Positions 9,664 to 17,637 of a stretch of 64,000 nt of DNA are shown piece by piece. Source of the stretch: Bacillus sp. THAF10 (GTDB taxonomy: Bacteria; Bacillota; Bacilli; Bacillales; Bacillaceae_I); the NCBI RefSeq assembly GCF_009363695.1, contig NZ_CP045403.1, positions 3,080,001 through 3,144,000 of the forward strand, given 5' to 3'. Position numbers and translations under genes: made by a program. Below the pieces are notes generated by a model, which saw only the letters and a program-made list of their open reading frames with translations, did not search any database and had not been told where the DNA came from. The stretch's first letter is position 1. Every line of letters starts with the position of its first letter.

Positions 9664-10224
9664 TTATATTAACGGAAATTCTTCTTTTTCTTCATATTTT
9701 GGCATTCTATCTAAATGTGTTTCATACAATATCACGTTATTAACTTGGAAGCTTTGAGAGAGGCTACTGGATGATTGTAGCTTGTCCTCAGTCATCGAGC
9801 CAGGTCCTTTCCACTTTCTAGCAAGTGTGATATGTGGATGAAAAGGCCTTGTATCAAGCGTAAAACCAATATTTTGACAAACATCATAAACAGATTTTCG
9901 TAAGCTGAAAAGTTGTTCAGATTCCTCCACACCATACCAGAAAATCCGTGGAGATTGCGGATTACCAAAAGTTCCAAGATTATTTAACACGATTGTAAAA
10001 GGTTCATGCTGTTTCACAACGTTTGGTAGCAATTCCATTATCCGCTTCTTTTGTGAAGGTTCCATCCTACCTAAAAAAGCTAAAGTTAAATGAAGATCGT
10101 CAGGATGAACCCAACGCGTAAACGGAAGCTCGTTTTTCATATTTTTCATGGATAGGGAAAGCTTTTCTTTCAGCTCCATCGGTATAGGTAGCGCGAGAAA
10201 ATAATGTGTATGTGTATCCATCAT
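9664..10224 (-). CDS. thpR: RNA 2',3'-cyclic phosphodiesterase (2'-5' RNA ligase family)
   Basis: The 186-residue protein shows both 2H-phosphoesterase motifs, HLTLAFLG near residue 42 and HITLAR near 127, which place catalytic His and Thr in the active site. Members hydrolyse 2',3'-cyclic phosphates at RNA ends. I use the ATG at 10224 with GGAAGG upstream; a start at 10251 is possible. The sequence just upstream resembles a degenerate copy of the mobile repeat described at 11405, so the 5' region may be partly derived from it. Neighbouring cysteine synthase is divergent. Confidence 0.85.
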   Translation of the reverse strand: MMDTHTHYFLALPIPMELKEKLSLSMKNMKNELPFTRWVHPDDLHLTLAFLGRMEPSQKKRIMELLPNVVKQHEPFTIVLNNLGTFGNPQSPRIFWYGVEESEQLFSLRKSVYDVCQNIGFTLDTRPFHPHITLARKWKGPGSMTEDKLQSSSSLSQSFQVNNVILYETHLDRMPKYEEKEEFPLI

Positions 10225-10261
10225 TCCATCCTTCCAGATTTTCCAATTCATTTTTCAAAGC

Positions 10262-10353
10262 TAAAACTTCTCCAGAGAAAAGAGCATAATTGAAACGTTG
10301 ATTACGAAGGCGATAAATATTCGCAGAGCAACAAAGTTCGGAAAAACAGCTTT
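10262..10353 (+). repeat. degenerate partial copy of the 8-bp-TSD repeat (copy G)
   Basis: Matches the right half of the consensus: GAGAAAAGAGCA, then CGTTGATTACG, then GAGCAACAAAGTTCGG and AACAGCT at the end. No left end or target duplication is recognisable. It lies between divergent thpR and cysteine synthase. Confidence 0.65.
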
Positions 10354-10478
10354 TATCTATCTTAGCACCAATCTTCTTTTGTACATACCCCTTATAATCT
10401 ATCCATTTAGTTAGAATTTCATTTTTATGATACAATATTTCCTAGATAATGCTACATAAAGAAAGGTTGTGTGCACTT

Positions 10479-11405
10479 GTGAAAGTTGTATCTAATATGG
10501 CCGAGCTTATCGGCGACACACCACTGGTTAAATTAAACAGAATTGTACCAGAAGGAGCAGCAACAGTATATGTAAAGCTCGAATTTCAAAACCCAAGTGG
10601 CAGCGTAAAAGACAGAGCCGCTTTTAATATGATTGTTCAAGCTGAAAAAGATGGTCTCATCTCCCCTGGTGCTACTATTATTGAACCTACTAGCGGTAAC
10701 ACCGGAATTGGACTTGCCATGAATGCCGCAGCACGTGGCTATAAAGCTGTTCTTGTGATGCCAGATACGATGTCTGCTGAGCGGATAAATCTTTTGAAAG
10801 CATATGGTGCGGAGGTTGTGTTAACTCCTGGTGATGAAAAGATGCCAGGAGCGATTAAAAAAGCGCAGGAACTCGTAAAGGAAATTCCAAACAGCTTCAT
10901 GCCCATGCAATTTGAGAACCATGCCAACTCAGACGCCCACAGAAAATCTACGGCTCTTGAAATTATTGAAGCGATGGAGAAAATCGGGAAACCCCTTTCT
11001 GCTTTCGTAGCTACTGCTGGAACTGGCGGCACCATCACAGGTACAGGGGAAGAGTTGAAAAAGCATTACAATGGGCTTACCGTACATGTGGTAGAGCCTG
11101 CCGGATCGCCTGTATTGTCTGGAGGAAAACCTGGTAAACATAAGCTTGTTGGAACAAGTCCTGGCTTTATTCCAGATATATTAAATCAAAAAGTGTATGA
11201 TGAAATTTTCAAAATTAAAGACGAGGACGCTTACGATGTTGCAAGAAAGCTTGCCCTTCATGAAGGAATTTTAGTTGGACCTTCCTCAGGAGCTGCCTGC
11301 TACTCCGCCATCGAAGTAGCCAAACGCCTGACACCAGAAGATATAATTGTTTGTATCGCATGTGATACAGGAGAACGTTACCTGTCGACAGATTTATTCG
11401 ATTAG
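10479..11405 (+). CDS. cysteine synthase (O-acetylserine thiol-lyase), YtkP-type
   Basis: A 308-residue PLP enzyme that converts O-acetylserine and sulfide to cysteine. The PLP lysine is in NPSGSVKDRAA near residue 35, the substrate loop TSGNTGIGLA near 63, the phosphate loop GTGGTITGTGE near 170 and GPSSGA near 260. I favour the GTG at 10479 (VKVVSNMAELIGDTPLV) because homology begins there, though an ATG at 10449 is in frame. The last bases run into a mobile repeat: the target duplication supplies TA and the element the G of the stop. Reading through the other duplication gives four more codons (Tyr-Glu-Lys-Lys) before TAA, so the native C-terminus was probably trimmed. Confidence 0.88.
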   Translation: MKVVSNMAELIGDTPLVKLNRIVPEGAATVYVKLEFQNPSGSVKDRAAFNMIVQAEKDGLISPGATIIEPTSGNTGIGLAMNAAARGYKAVLVMPDTMSAERINLLKAYGAEVVLTPGDEKMPGAIKKAQELVKEIPNSFMPMQFENHANSDAHRKSTALEIIEAMEKIGKPLSAFVATAGTGGTITGTGEELKKHYNGLTVHVVEPAGSPVLSGGKPGKHKLVGTSPGFIPDILNQKVYDEIFKIKDEDAYDVARKLALHEGILVGPSSGAACYSAIEVAKRLTPEDIIVCIACDTGERYLSTDLFD

Positions 11406-11588
11406 GCTCTTTTCTAAAGGATTGTTTCCATAAACTAGGAAAAAGTCGACTCTAAGACTTTTTCCAATCTTTATGCCAAGAAAAATTGCCACAAGTTTCA
11501 CTCTTCCTCCACGAAAAGAGCACGAGTGCAACGTGGATTACGGGTGTCTTCACTATACGCAGTAGCAACAAAGTTTGCGAAGACAGCC
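11405..11588 (+). mobile_element. non-autonomous transposon-like repeat, copy A
   Basis: A 184-bp element with imperfect inverted ends (GGCTCTTTTC at left; GGCTGTCTTCG at right when reversed) flanked by an exact 8-bp direct repeat TTCGATTA at 11397-11404 and 11589-11596. Inside is a perfect hairpin GGAAAAAGTC/GACTTTTTCC. It has no meaningful coding capacity. It begins at the last base of the upstream stop codon. Confidence 0.85.
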
Positions 11589-11609
11589 TTCGATTACGAG
11601 AAAAAGTAA

Positions 11610-11643
11610 GAAAATCCCGGCCACTACCAGTGCCGGGATTTTC
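11610..11643. terminator. convergent terminator, cysteine synthase/MFS
   Basis: GAAAATCCCGGC pairs with GCCGGGATTTTC around a 10-nt loop and abuts the MFS stop codon at 11644. Confidence 0.85.
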
Positions 11644-12813
11644 TTATGATGCCCTCGCCAAGAGCTTCTTATCTAATTGATGAATCATCGCAATGCAAAT
11701 GACGCCTCCAAACGTCAATAAACCAAAGAAGAGGTATACATGCATCACGGAATAATATTCTAAAAGAAATCCTCCTAAAAAGGTACAGAACCAGCTGCCA
11801 AGACCATTCCCTACAGCTGTATACAAGGAAACAGCCGTTGCTCTAGCGGAGCTAGGTGCGATATCCCGGACAAACTGCAAGGCGGCTGGTATGAAAAGAC
11901 CAACAGAAAAGCCTTGTGCAATGGTGGTGGCATATACCAAATACAGCGGTGGCTCAAAGAAATAAAGCACCCAGCGAATCATCGCAATGCTTGCAGCGCT
12001 TATCATAATGGCATGAAGTCCAAATTTAGAAATCCACTTGCCAGCTACCCTCATAAAAGGTGCTTCGCTTCCAGCAGCTAGCAAAAAGGCAATTCCAACA
12101 CCAGTTACAGTCCCGCCTATTTCCGTAATAAACAAGCCAAAGTAAAAGTTATTGGCAAATACAGGTCCGAAAATAAGAAACGTCGTAACTAAAAACATCA
12201 CAAACTTCGGCATCTTTAACAGCGTGCCCACTCCATCTCTAATATTGACACTTATGTTCTGACTTTCCTTTGGGAGAAAAGTAGTAAAAAATGTTGCCAG
12301 TAATAGCGCTGCTGCAAACGTATAAAAAATAACTTTTAATGAAAAGAAATCAGAAAGCCAGCCCGCTATAAGTACAGCAATCGCAAATCCAACCGCTCCC
12401 CAAAGACGAATCGAACCATAGTTACCTTTCACACGCTGAACATAATTTAATGTTATGCTGTCAGAAATCGGCACAAGGGCACTTTGCGTGACTGCGAGGA
12501 GAAACGCTAGTGCTAATAACCCAGGATAGCTTCCCATGAAGGAAAACACAAGACCTGAGAGCGCAGTTAAAAAGAGTGTCCAGACAAGAATTTGCTTCGG
12601 TTTTTGTGTGTAATCACTGAATACTCCCCACAAAGGTTGTACAAAGATCATCACAACCGGACTGATGGACATAATCATACCGATTTGCGATCCAGTCAAG
12701 CCAACATCTTCCTGCAGGTAGACTGTTAATAATGGAAAAAGTGCACCAAAGCTGAAGAATGTCAGGAAATAATAGCTATAAAAATATCTCGTTGTATTAG
12801 TGGCACTGCCCAT
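11644..12813 (-). CDS. MFS transporter (nucleoside/PPP-like branch)
   Basis: The 389-residue protein has about 12 transmembrane segments and the MFS loop 2-3 signature GVFSDYTQKPK near residue 62. The fold resembles the MFS_1-like/phenylpropionate-transporter branch; the substrate is not visible. I set the start at 12813 (MGSATNTTRYFYS) with AGAAGGAC upstream. An in-frame start at 12927 would add 38 basic residues that are encoded by a mobile repeat and look non-native. The promoter probably lies in or beside that repeat. Confidence 0.85.
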   Translation of the reverse strand: MGSATNTTRYFYSYYFLTFFSFGALFPLLTVYLQEDVGLTGSQIGMIMSISPVVMIFVQPLWGVFSDYTQKPKQILVWTLFLTALSGLVFSFMGSYPGLLALAFLLAVTQSALVPISDSITLNYVQRVKGNYGSIRLWGAVGFAIAVLIAGWLSDFFSLKVIFYTFAAALLLATFFTTFLPKESQNISVNIRDGVGTLLKMPKFVMFLVTTFLIFGPVFANNFYFGLFITEIGGTVTGVGIAFLLAAGSEAPFMRVAGKWISKFGLHAIMISAASIAMIRWVLYFFEPPLYLVYATTIAQGFSVGLFIPAALQFVRDIAPSSARATAVSLYTAVGNGLGSWFCTFLGGFLLEYYSVMHVYLFFGLLTFGGVICIAMIHQLDKKLLARAS

Positions 12814-12842
12814 TTTCTGTCCTTCTTTCTTTATTAAATAGT

Positions 12843-12972
12843 GACTTTTTTCGCAAACTTTGTTTCTTCTGCGAAGATATAATTTTGAAGCAATTTTTGT
12901 TTGCTTAGATAAGGAAAAAGTCTTCAAGCCGATTTTTTCCTTGTTGATAGCATCAATCTTTTAGAAAAGAGC
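12843..12972 (-). mobile_element. transposon-like repeat, copy F, internally deleted
   Basis: Minus-strand copy: the left end AAGCTCTTTTCTAAAAGATTG is at 12972 and the right end with AACAAAGTTTGCG near 12855; the central hairpin is present as AAGGAAAAAGTC/GATTTTTTCC. About 50 bp of the right arm is missing. No exact target duplication is visible, so this is an older copy. It lies upstream of the MFS gene. Confidence 0.75.
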
Positions 12973-12980
12973 TTCAATAA

Positions 12981-13016
12981 AAGTAAGGTTACCTGCTAAA
13001 TTGCAGGTAACCTTAA
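12981..13016 (-). terminator. terminator after pepV
   Basis: AAGGTTACCTGC pairs with GCAGGTAACCTT, followed on the minus strand by a T-rich tract, 35 bp past the pepV stop. Confidence 0.8.
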
Positions 13017-13048
13017 CATTCTACCACAAATACTTCAAAGTGAAGTGG

Positions 13049-14464
13049 TTATTTTGCAAGCTCATAGATTGCTTGGGCATAGATTGCCGTTGCTTTTACT
13101 AGATCCTCGATGACAATATATTCATCCTTCTGGTGAGCAACATCTTCTCTGCCAGGAAACAGTGGGCCAAAGGCAACACCTGCTTCAAGTGAACGAGCAT
13201 AGGTACCTCCACCAATGGAAAGAAGCTTTGGCTCCTCGCCTGTTTGCTCTTGGTACACCCTTTGCAAAGTTTGGATTAGCTCGTGGTCCTGTGGCACATG
13301 ATGTGCAGCTGATACTCTAAATTTATTTAAATCAAAGCCATATTCTTCCGCTATTCTCTCTAATTTATGTTTTACAGCGTCTGTGTCACATGTAACAGGA
13401 AAGCGGATGTTGACACCTAACGCTCCAATAGATGCTTCGTTCACATAATGGAAAACGCCAGTGTTAATCGTTAAGTCATCGGAAATGTCATCATGAAAGG
13501 CAATTTCAAGGTTTTTCCCACGTGAATCAAACGCTAGCATTTCACTGATGAATTTCACATAGCCTTTACCCTTCCCATCAAGTGCTAATGAATGTAAGAA
13601 ACTTGCCAAATGATACCCAGCATTCACTCCGTTATCCGGTTCCATCGCATGAGCAGAAACACCTTTTATAGAAAGTGTAATCACATTTCCTTCCTTCGTA
13701 TAACCACCCTCGATGTCGTTCTCGCCTATATATGTATTGAAAGCATGGGTGATGCTATCCATTTCGTCAGTAACTTCCAAGGTTGCTTTCGCATGATCAG
13801 GAACCATGTTTAAGCGGCGACCTGCATCAAAGGTAAGTAAGGTAACTTGAGAGGCTGTGTTTTCTAAATCTAATTTTTGCTGTAGCTGTATATCCCCAAT
13901 TCCCTTTTCTGCATAGATAATGGGAAAGTCTGCATCAGGAGCAAAGCCCATCGTTGGCATTTCTTCATGTTTAAAATAATGCTCTACACATTGCCAATTG
14001 CTTTCCTCATCGGTTCCAATAATGATTCGAACACGTTTGGATAAGGACAGATCCAGCTCCTTTACAATTTTCAAGGCGTAATAAGCAGCCATGGTCGGAC
14101 CCTTATCATCCATTGCCCCACGTGCAAAGATTTTCCCGTCCCGGATGGTAGCGCTAAACGGATCATCTGTCCAGCCATCTCCTTCCGGAACCACATCCAC
14201 ATGGCATAGTATCCCAACAAGTTCTTTTCCTTGCCCATGTTCAATATGTCCTGCATAATGGTCTACATTTTTGGTAAGAAAGCCATCTTTCTCTCCTTGT
14301 TGTAGTAAAAACTGCAACGCCTCTTCAATCCCTTTTCCAAAAGGTGCTTCCTCCGTTGCTTCTTCCTCATTTAACACACTGTTAATTCGCAGGAATTCTT
14401 GGGTGTCTTTGATCATTTCGTCTTTTCGTTTTTCTACTTCTTCTAACCAATTAATCTTTGTCAT
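13049..14464 (-). CDS. pepV: dipeptidase PepV (YtjP)
   Basis: A 471-residue M20 metallopeptidase cleaving a broad range of dipeptides in the cytoplasm. Zinc ligands and catalytic residues are visible in order: CHVDVVPEGDGW near residue 88 (His, Asp), RGAMDDKGP near 115, GTDEESNW near 150, DADFP near 178, and the terminal His in REDVAHQKDE near 440. A lid domain containing the conserved KGVSAHAMEPDNG lies near 270. GAGGTGAT precedes the start. Position next to ythQP agrees with B. subtilis. Confidence 0.93.
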   Translation of the reverse strand: MTKINWLEEVEKRKDEMIKDTQEFLRINSVLNEEEATEEAPFGKGIEEALQFLLQQGEKDGFLTKNVDHYAGHIEHGQGKELVGILCHVDVVPEGDGWTDDPFSATIRDGKIFARGAMDDKGPTMAAYYALKIVKELDLSLSKRVRIIIGTDEESNWQCVEHYFKHEEMPTMGFAPDADFPIIYAEKGIGDIQLQQKLDLENTASQVTLLTFDAGRRLNMVPDHAKATLEVTDEMDSITHAFNTYIGENDIEGGYTKEGNVITLSIKGVSAHAMEPDNGVNAGYHLASFLHSLALDGKGKGYVKFISEMLAFDSRGKNLEIAFHDDISDDLTINTGVFHYVNEASIGALGVNIRFPVTCDTDAVKHKLERIAEEYGFDLNKFRVSAAHHVPQDHELIQTLQRVYQEQTGEEPKLLSIGGGTYARSLEAGVAFGPLFPGREDVAHQKDEYIVIEDLVKATAIYAQAIYELAK

Positions 14465-14471
14465 CTTCTTA

Positions 14472-15599
14472 TCACCTCAATAAAAAATGAATAAGCGTAT
14501 TCAACATAAGCGCAAACCCTATAGCCCCTAAAGCTGGGTAGTATAACCAGCGAGTGACAAGGTGCTGATAGTGCTCTTTCACCAGTTGCTTCCCCTTTTG
14601 CATATCCAAAAAAGGGTGTGCAACGAGTTCATCATATACTATATTTAACCACTCTTTCATGAAAAAGAAAAATGCTAGGAATACGCCATATTTTGTCCAT
14701 AAAGGAAGAAGGGACATTGCTCCAATTGTAATACCAATTATTTTGAGATAGGAGAGAATATGTCGATAATTTCGAAGCAAATATTTAAAGAACAGCTCTG
14801 TTAACGCATAGTGTGGACTTCTATTTTCAAAAATTCTTTGGGAATGTTTAAACAAAAATGGTTTTGATCGATTAGAGGCCTTTGGAATATGAACGTACTC
14901 TGAAAACGAAAAAATCATACCCGTATACTTTTGACGAATTTTCTCGTTATTCTCCATATCCTGAGTAAAAGTGTCCCTTTTTAAGTAGAGCCATCCCATT
15001 ATCACAGTCAGAGAAAACGCTCCAATCACCCACACAAACGAATTAAGCAAGTAATAATACACCAATCCAAACACAATGAATGACAGCAGCGATACACTAG
15101 TTCTCCACCATGCCGACCAGAGCAACTCTATCCACGTACGTACCATCACCAAAAAAAGCGATAGAATACAATAGGATAGTAGCCAATCTATAAATTTTAG
15201 TTGAAAGGACTGAGAAAGCATTAGTAGATAGTAAAAAACACTTCCCAACAAAATAGCTTTAAGTAGTGTTTTAAAAAGTGATGCGATTAAACTATAGAGT
15301 TTTATCCCTTTCAATAAATCAGAACGCCTGATAAAAAAATAGCTATCTGCCTCTTGAAAATAGATTCTTATTGAGCCATTCCAAGCAAAAAAATAAAGCA
15401 TCACAAGGATGAGTATACTAGGTGTCTCCTCTAATATTCCTAAAATACCCGGCAGCATATCATAAAACATGGCCCCCATGAATAGGATGAAAAGGGATAA
15501 ATAAAACACAATGGTCCAATCTAAAATTGCCATTGTATTCTTCCATTGATAGCGCTGCTCTTGTTTTAGGCGTTTCCTAAACAGTTGAAACGCGCTCAT
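14472..15599 (-). CDS. ythQ: ABC transporter permease, EcsB-like (YthQ)
   Basis: A 375-residue integral membrane protein with roughly eight hydrophobic segments and conserved RRSDLLKG near residue 92, typical of EcsB/YthQ permeases. It overlaps the ATPase gene by 4 bp (ATGA), which shows translational coupling. Relatives (EcsAB) affect secretion, sporulation and competence through intramembrane proteolysis; the cargo of YthPQ is unknown. It ends 8 bp from the pepV start. Confidence 0.85.
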   Translation of the reverse strand: MSAFQLFRKRLKQEQRYQWKNTMAILDWTIVFYLSLFILFMGAMFYDMLPGILGILEETPSILILVMLYFFAWNGSIRIYFQEADSYFFIRRSDLLKGIKLYSLIASLFKTLLKAILLGSVFYYLLMLSQSFQLKFIDWLLSYCILSLFLVMVRTWIELLWSAWWRTSVSLLSFIVFGLVYYYLLNSFVWVIGAFSLTVIMGWLYLKRDTFTQDMENNEKIRQKYTGMIFSFSEYVHIPKASNRSKPFLFKHSQRIFENRSPHYALTELFFKYLLRNYRHILSYLKIIGITIGAMSLLPLWTKYGVFLAFFFFMKEWLNIVYDELVAHPFLDMQKGKQLVKEHYQHLVTRWLYYPALGAIGFALMLNTLIHFLLR

Positions 15600-16312
15600 T
15601 TAGATAGCTCCTTTTCTGAAAGAGTATAAAAGCAATCTAACAGCGAACCTTCAGGAAGCTTACAGGTAGTTTGAATATCTCTTAGAGTTCCTTCAGATTT
15701 CACTCTGCCATCTGAAAGAAGAATAAACCTATCACAAATTTTTTCCGCTGTATCAAGCACATGTGTACATAGCAAAATGCCTGCACCTCGTTGTTGCTCA
15801 GCTTCAAACAACTCCAGAAGCCTTTTCGTTGCAATTGGATCCAGTCCTATGAAAGGTTCATCGACAATATACAAGGATGGTTTTTGCATGATGGCAAAGA
15901 TCAACATGGCTTTTTGCTGCATCCCTTTGGAAAATGTCGCAGGAGATTCATGGACAGCATCCTTCAAATCAAATCGTTCAAGCAACTCCTCCACTCTCTT
16001 TTTCCAAACAGCCTCTTCCATCTCGAAAAGGGATGCCATTAAATCAATATGCTCCCATAAGGTCATATCATAATAAAAAACGGGCTTTTCTGGGATATAA
16101 GCATAGGATTGATTGGAAGGAAGTGATATTTCCCCTTCAAAATTCGGATTCAACCCAAGAATTGTTTTAATCGTTGTGCTCTTTCCTGCACCATTGGGAC
16201 CAATGAGGCCAACCATTTCGCCCTTATTCACCACAAAATTAATATTCTGCAATACAGACATCTCATCATCATAGCCTGCTTTATGTAATTTTATCGCTAA
16301 CAATTGCACCAC
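15596..16312 (-). CDS. ythP: ABC transporter ATP-binding protein (YthP)
   Basis: The 238-residue ATPase has Walker A GPNGAGKST near residue 38, the Q-loop region near YIPEKP, signature FSKGMQQKAML (a variant of LSGGQ) near 125, Walker B LYIVDEPFIGLD near 143 and the switch His in CTHVLDTAE near 178. It works with the downstream permease. Translation probably starts at one of two adjacent GTG codons behind AAAGGAG. Confidence 0.88.
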   Translation of the reverse strand: MVQLLAIKLHKAGYDDEMSVLQNINFVVNKGEMVGLIGPNGAGKSTTIKTILGLNPNFEGEISLPSNQSYAYIPEKPVFYYDMTLWEHIDLMASLFEMEEAVWKKRVEELLERFDLKDAVHESPATFSKGMQQKAMLIFAIMQKPSLYIVDEPFIGLDPIATKRLLELFEAEQQRGAGILLCTHVLDTAEKICDRFILLSDGRVKSEGTLRDIQTTCKLPEGSLLDCFYTLSEKELSK

Positions 16313-16607
16313 CAGTCACTCCTTTCTATACTTTTTACGATATAGTTAGGACAATAGTTTCATATTTTTCTAAAAATTACTAGCGGTTTACTGTCGAGTA
16401 GTGTAAAATAATGTATATAGTCACATGTAACTGAAGGATTAAAAGTGACACATCCGTAATTTATTGTTAATATTGTGTAAATTGCATCATTATTCTAGAA
16501 TTTTTTTCTCATAATCGTGTACAATAGAAACTAACTTAATACCTAATGCCTTCCATCAAGAATGTAGCTAGTAGTACCATGTTAAATACCGGATAAGGAG
16601 TGGTTTT

Positions 16608-16829
16608 TTGAAGCCTTCAACTAACCGTATGCTAACCCGTATTAAAGCCGTCTACATGTTTATTCATGAAAGAGGAACAGTTTCCACCCAGCAGCTGGTC
16701 GATGAATTTGGGATTACTCCCCGTACCGTTCAGCGTGACTTAAATGTGCTTGCATTTAATGACCTGGTGGAAAGTCCAACAAAAGGCAAGTGGACTACTA
16801 CGCAGAAAAAAGTTAGGTTGACTTCATAA
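16608..16829 (+). CDS. ytzE: DeoR-type helix-turn-helix protein YtzE
   Basis: The 73-residue protein is only the N-terminal HTH of DeoR regulators, with RGTVSTQQLVDEFGITPRTV near residue 22; it lacks the sugar-phosphate-binding domain. Start is TTG behind AAGGAGTGG. It is known in Bacillus as YtzE, role unestablished. The 295-bp region upstream is divergent from ythP and contains TACAAT near 16521, a plausible -10. It is convergent with the pseudouridine synthase gene. Confidence 0.82.
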   Translation: MKPSTNRMLTRIKAVYMFIHERGTVSTQQLVDEFGITPRTVQRDLNVLAFNDLVESPTKGKWTTTQKKVRLTS

Positions 16830-16843
16830 AGCTACATAAACTC

Positions 16844-16873
16844 AAGCCCCACACCTCTAGAGATGTGGGGCTT
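16844..16873. terminator. convergent terminator ytzE/rsuA-like
   Basis: AAGCCCCACA(C/T)CTC pairs with GAGATGTGGGGCTT with a minimal loop; T-rich on the plus side and A-rich on the other. Confidence 0.85.
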
Positions 16874-16877
16874 CTAT

Positions 16878-17591
16878 TTATTTATTCTGTTTTACAAGCT
16901 CCAATTCCTCATCTGTCAGCTCACGATATTCTCCAAGCTCTAATGTCTCATCAAGCTTTAGTTCTCCCATGCTCAAGCGCTTCAAGTAAGTAACTGTTTT
17001 GCCAACTGCCTGGAACATCCGCTTGACCTGATGAAATTTCCCTTCCACAATGGTAATCTCTATTTCGGAGACTGGTCCCGTTTGTAGGATCGTCAATTCG
17101 GCAGGTAAGGTTTCATAGCCATCATCTAGAGTGACACCCTCTTTAAATGCCGCAATATCCGCTTCTGTTACCTCACCATCAATGGTTGCATAATACGTTT
17201 TTGGCACATGTTTTTTCGGAGAAAGAAGCTGGTGAGCTAGCTGACCGTCATTTGTTAAAAGCAACAGCCCTTCCGTATCCTTATCAAGCCTTCCTACTGG
17301 GAATGGCTCAAACATTTTATCCTCTTCTTCTAAAATATCCACCACCGTTTCCTGGCGATGATCCTCTGTGGCAGATAGGAGACCAGGAGGCTTATGCATC
17401 ATTAAGTAAATGAATTCCCGGTACTCTACCAATTCATCGACCACCATTACTTCATTCACATCTGGATCCACATGCTGCTTTGCATCCTTTATCACTACTC
17501 CATCTACTTTTACCACACCTGTTTTCAGGAGTTTTTTTACTTCTTTTCTCGTGCCAAATCCACTGTTGGCAAGCATCTTATCCAATCTCAT
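16878..17591 (-). CDS. 16S rRNA pseudouridine synthase, RsuA family
   Basis: A 237-residue enzyme with an S4 RNA-binding domain at residues about 1-60 (MRLDKMLANSGFGTRKEVKK) followed by the catalytic domain with the RsuA/RluB signature GRLDKDTEGLLLLTNDG near 95, Asp being the nucleophile. The family makes pseudouridine in rRNA (U516 in the E. coli counterpart). The ATG at 17591 is chosen over one at 17609 because AAAGGAG precedes it. It lies just downstream of the flippase gene, in the position of ytzG in B. subtilis. Confidence 0.88.
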   Translation of the reverse strand: MRLDKMLANSGFGTRKEVKKLLKTGVVKVDGVVIKDAKQHVDPDVNEVMVVDELVEYREFIYLMMHKPPGLLSATEDHRQETVVDILEEEDKMFEPFPVGRLDKDTEGLLLLTNDGQLAHQLLSPKKHVPKTYYATIDGEVTEADIAAFKEGVTLDDGYETLPAELTILQTGPVSEIEITIVEGKFHQVKRMFQAVGKTVTYLKRLSMGELKLDETLELGEYRELTDEELELVKQNK

Positions 17592-17637
17592 GGTTGTTGC
17601 TCCTTTCATATGGAAAGAGGCCTCTGAAGGGAGACCT

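Noticed and set aside
10100..10435. 111-residue minus-strand frame upstream of thpR
   Set aside because: Overlaps thpR out of frame and the rest lies in a degenerate repeat.
12814..12927. 38-residue N-terminal extension of the MFS transporter
   Set aside because: Encoded by a mobile repeat, very basic, and the ATG at 12813 has a proper ribosome site and normal MFS N-terminus.
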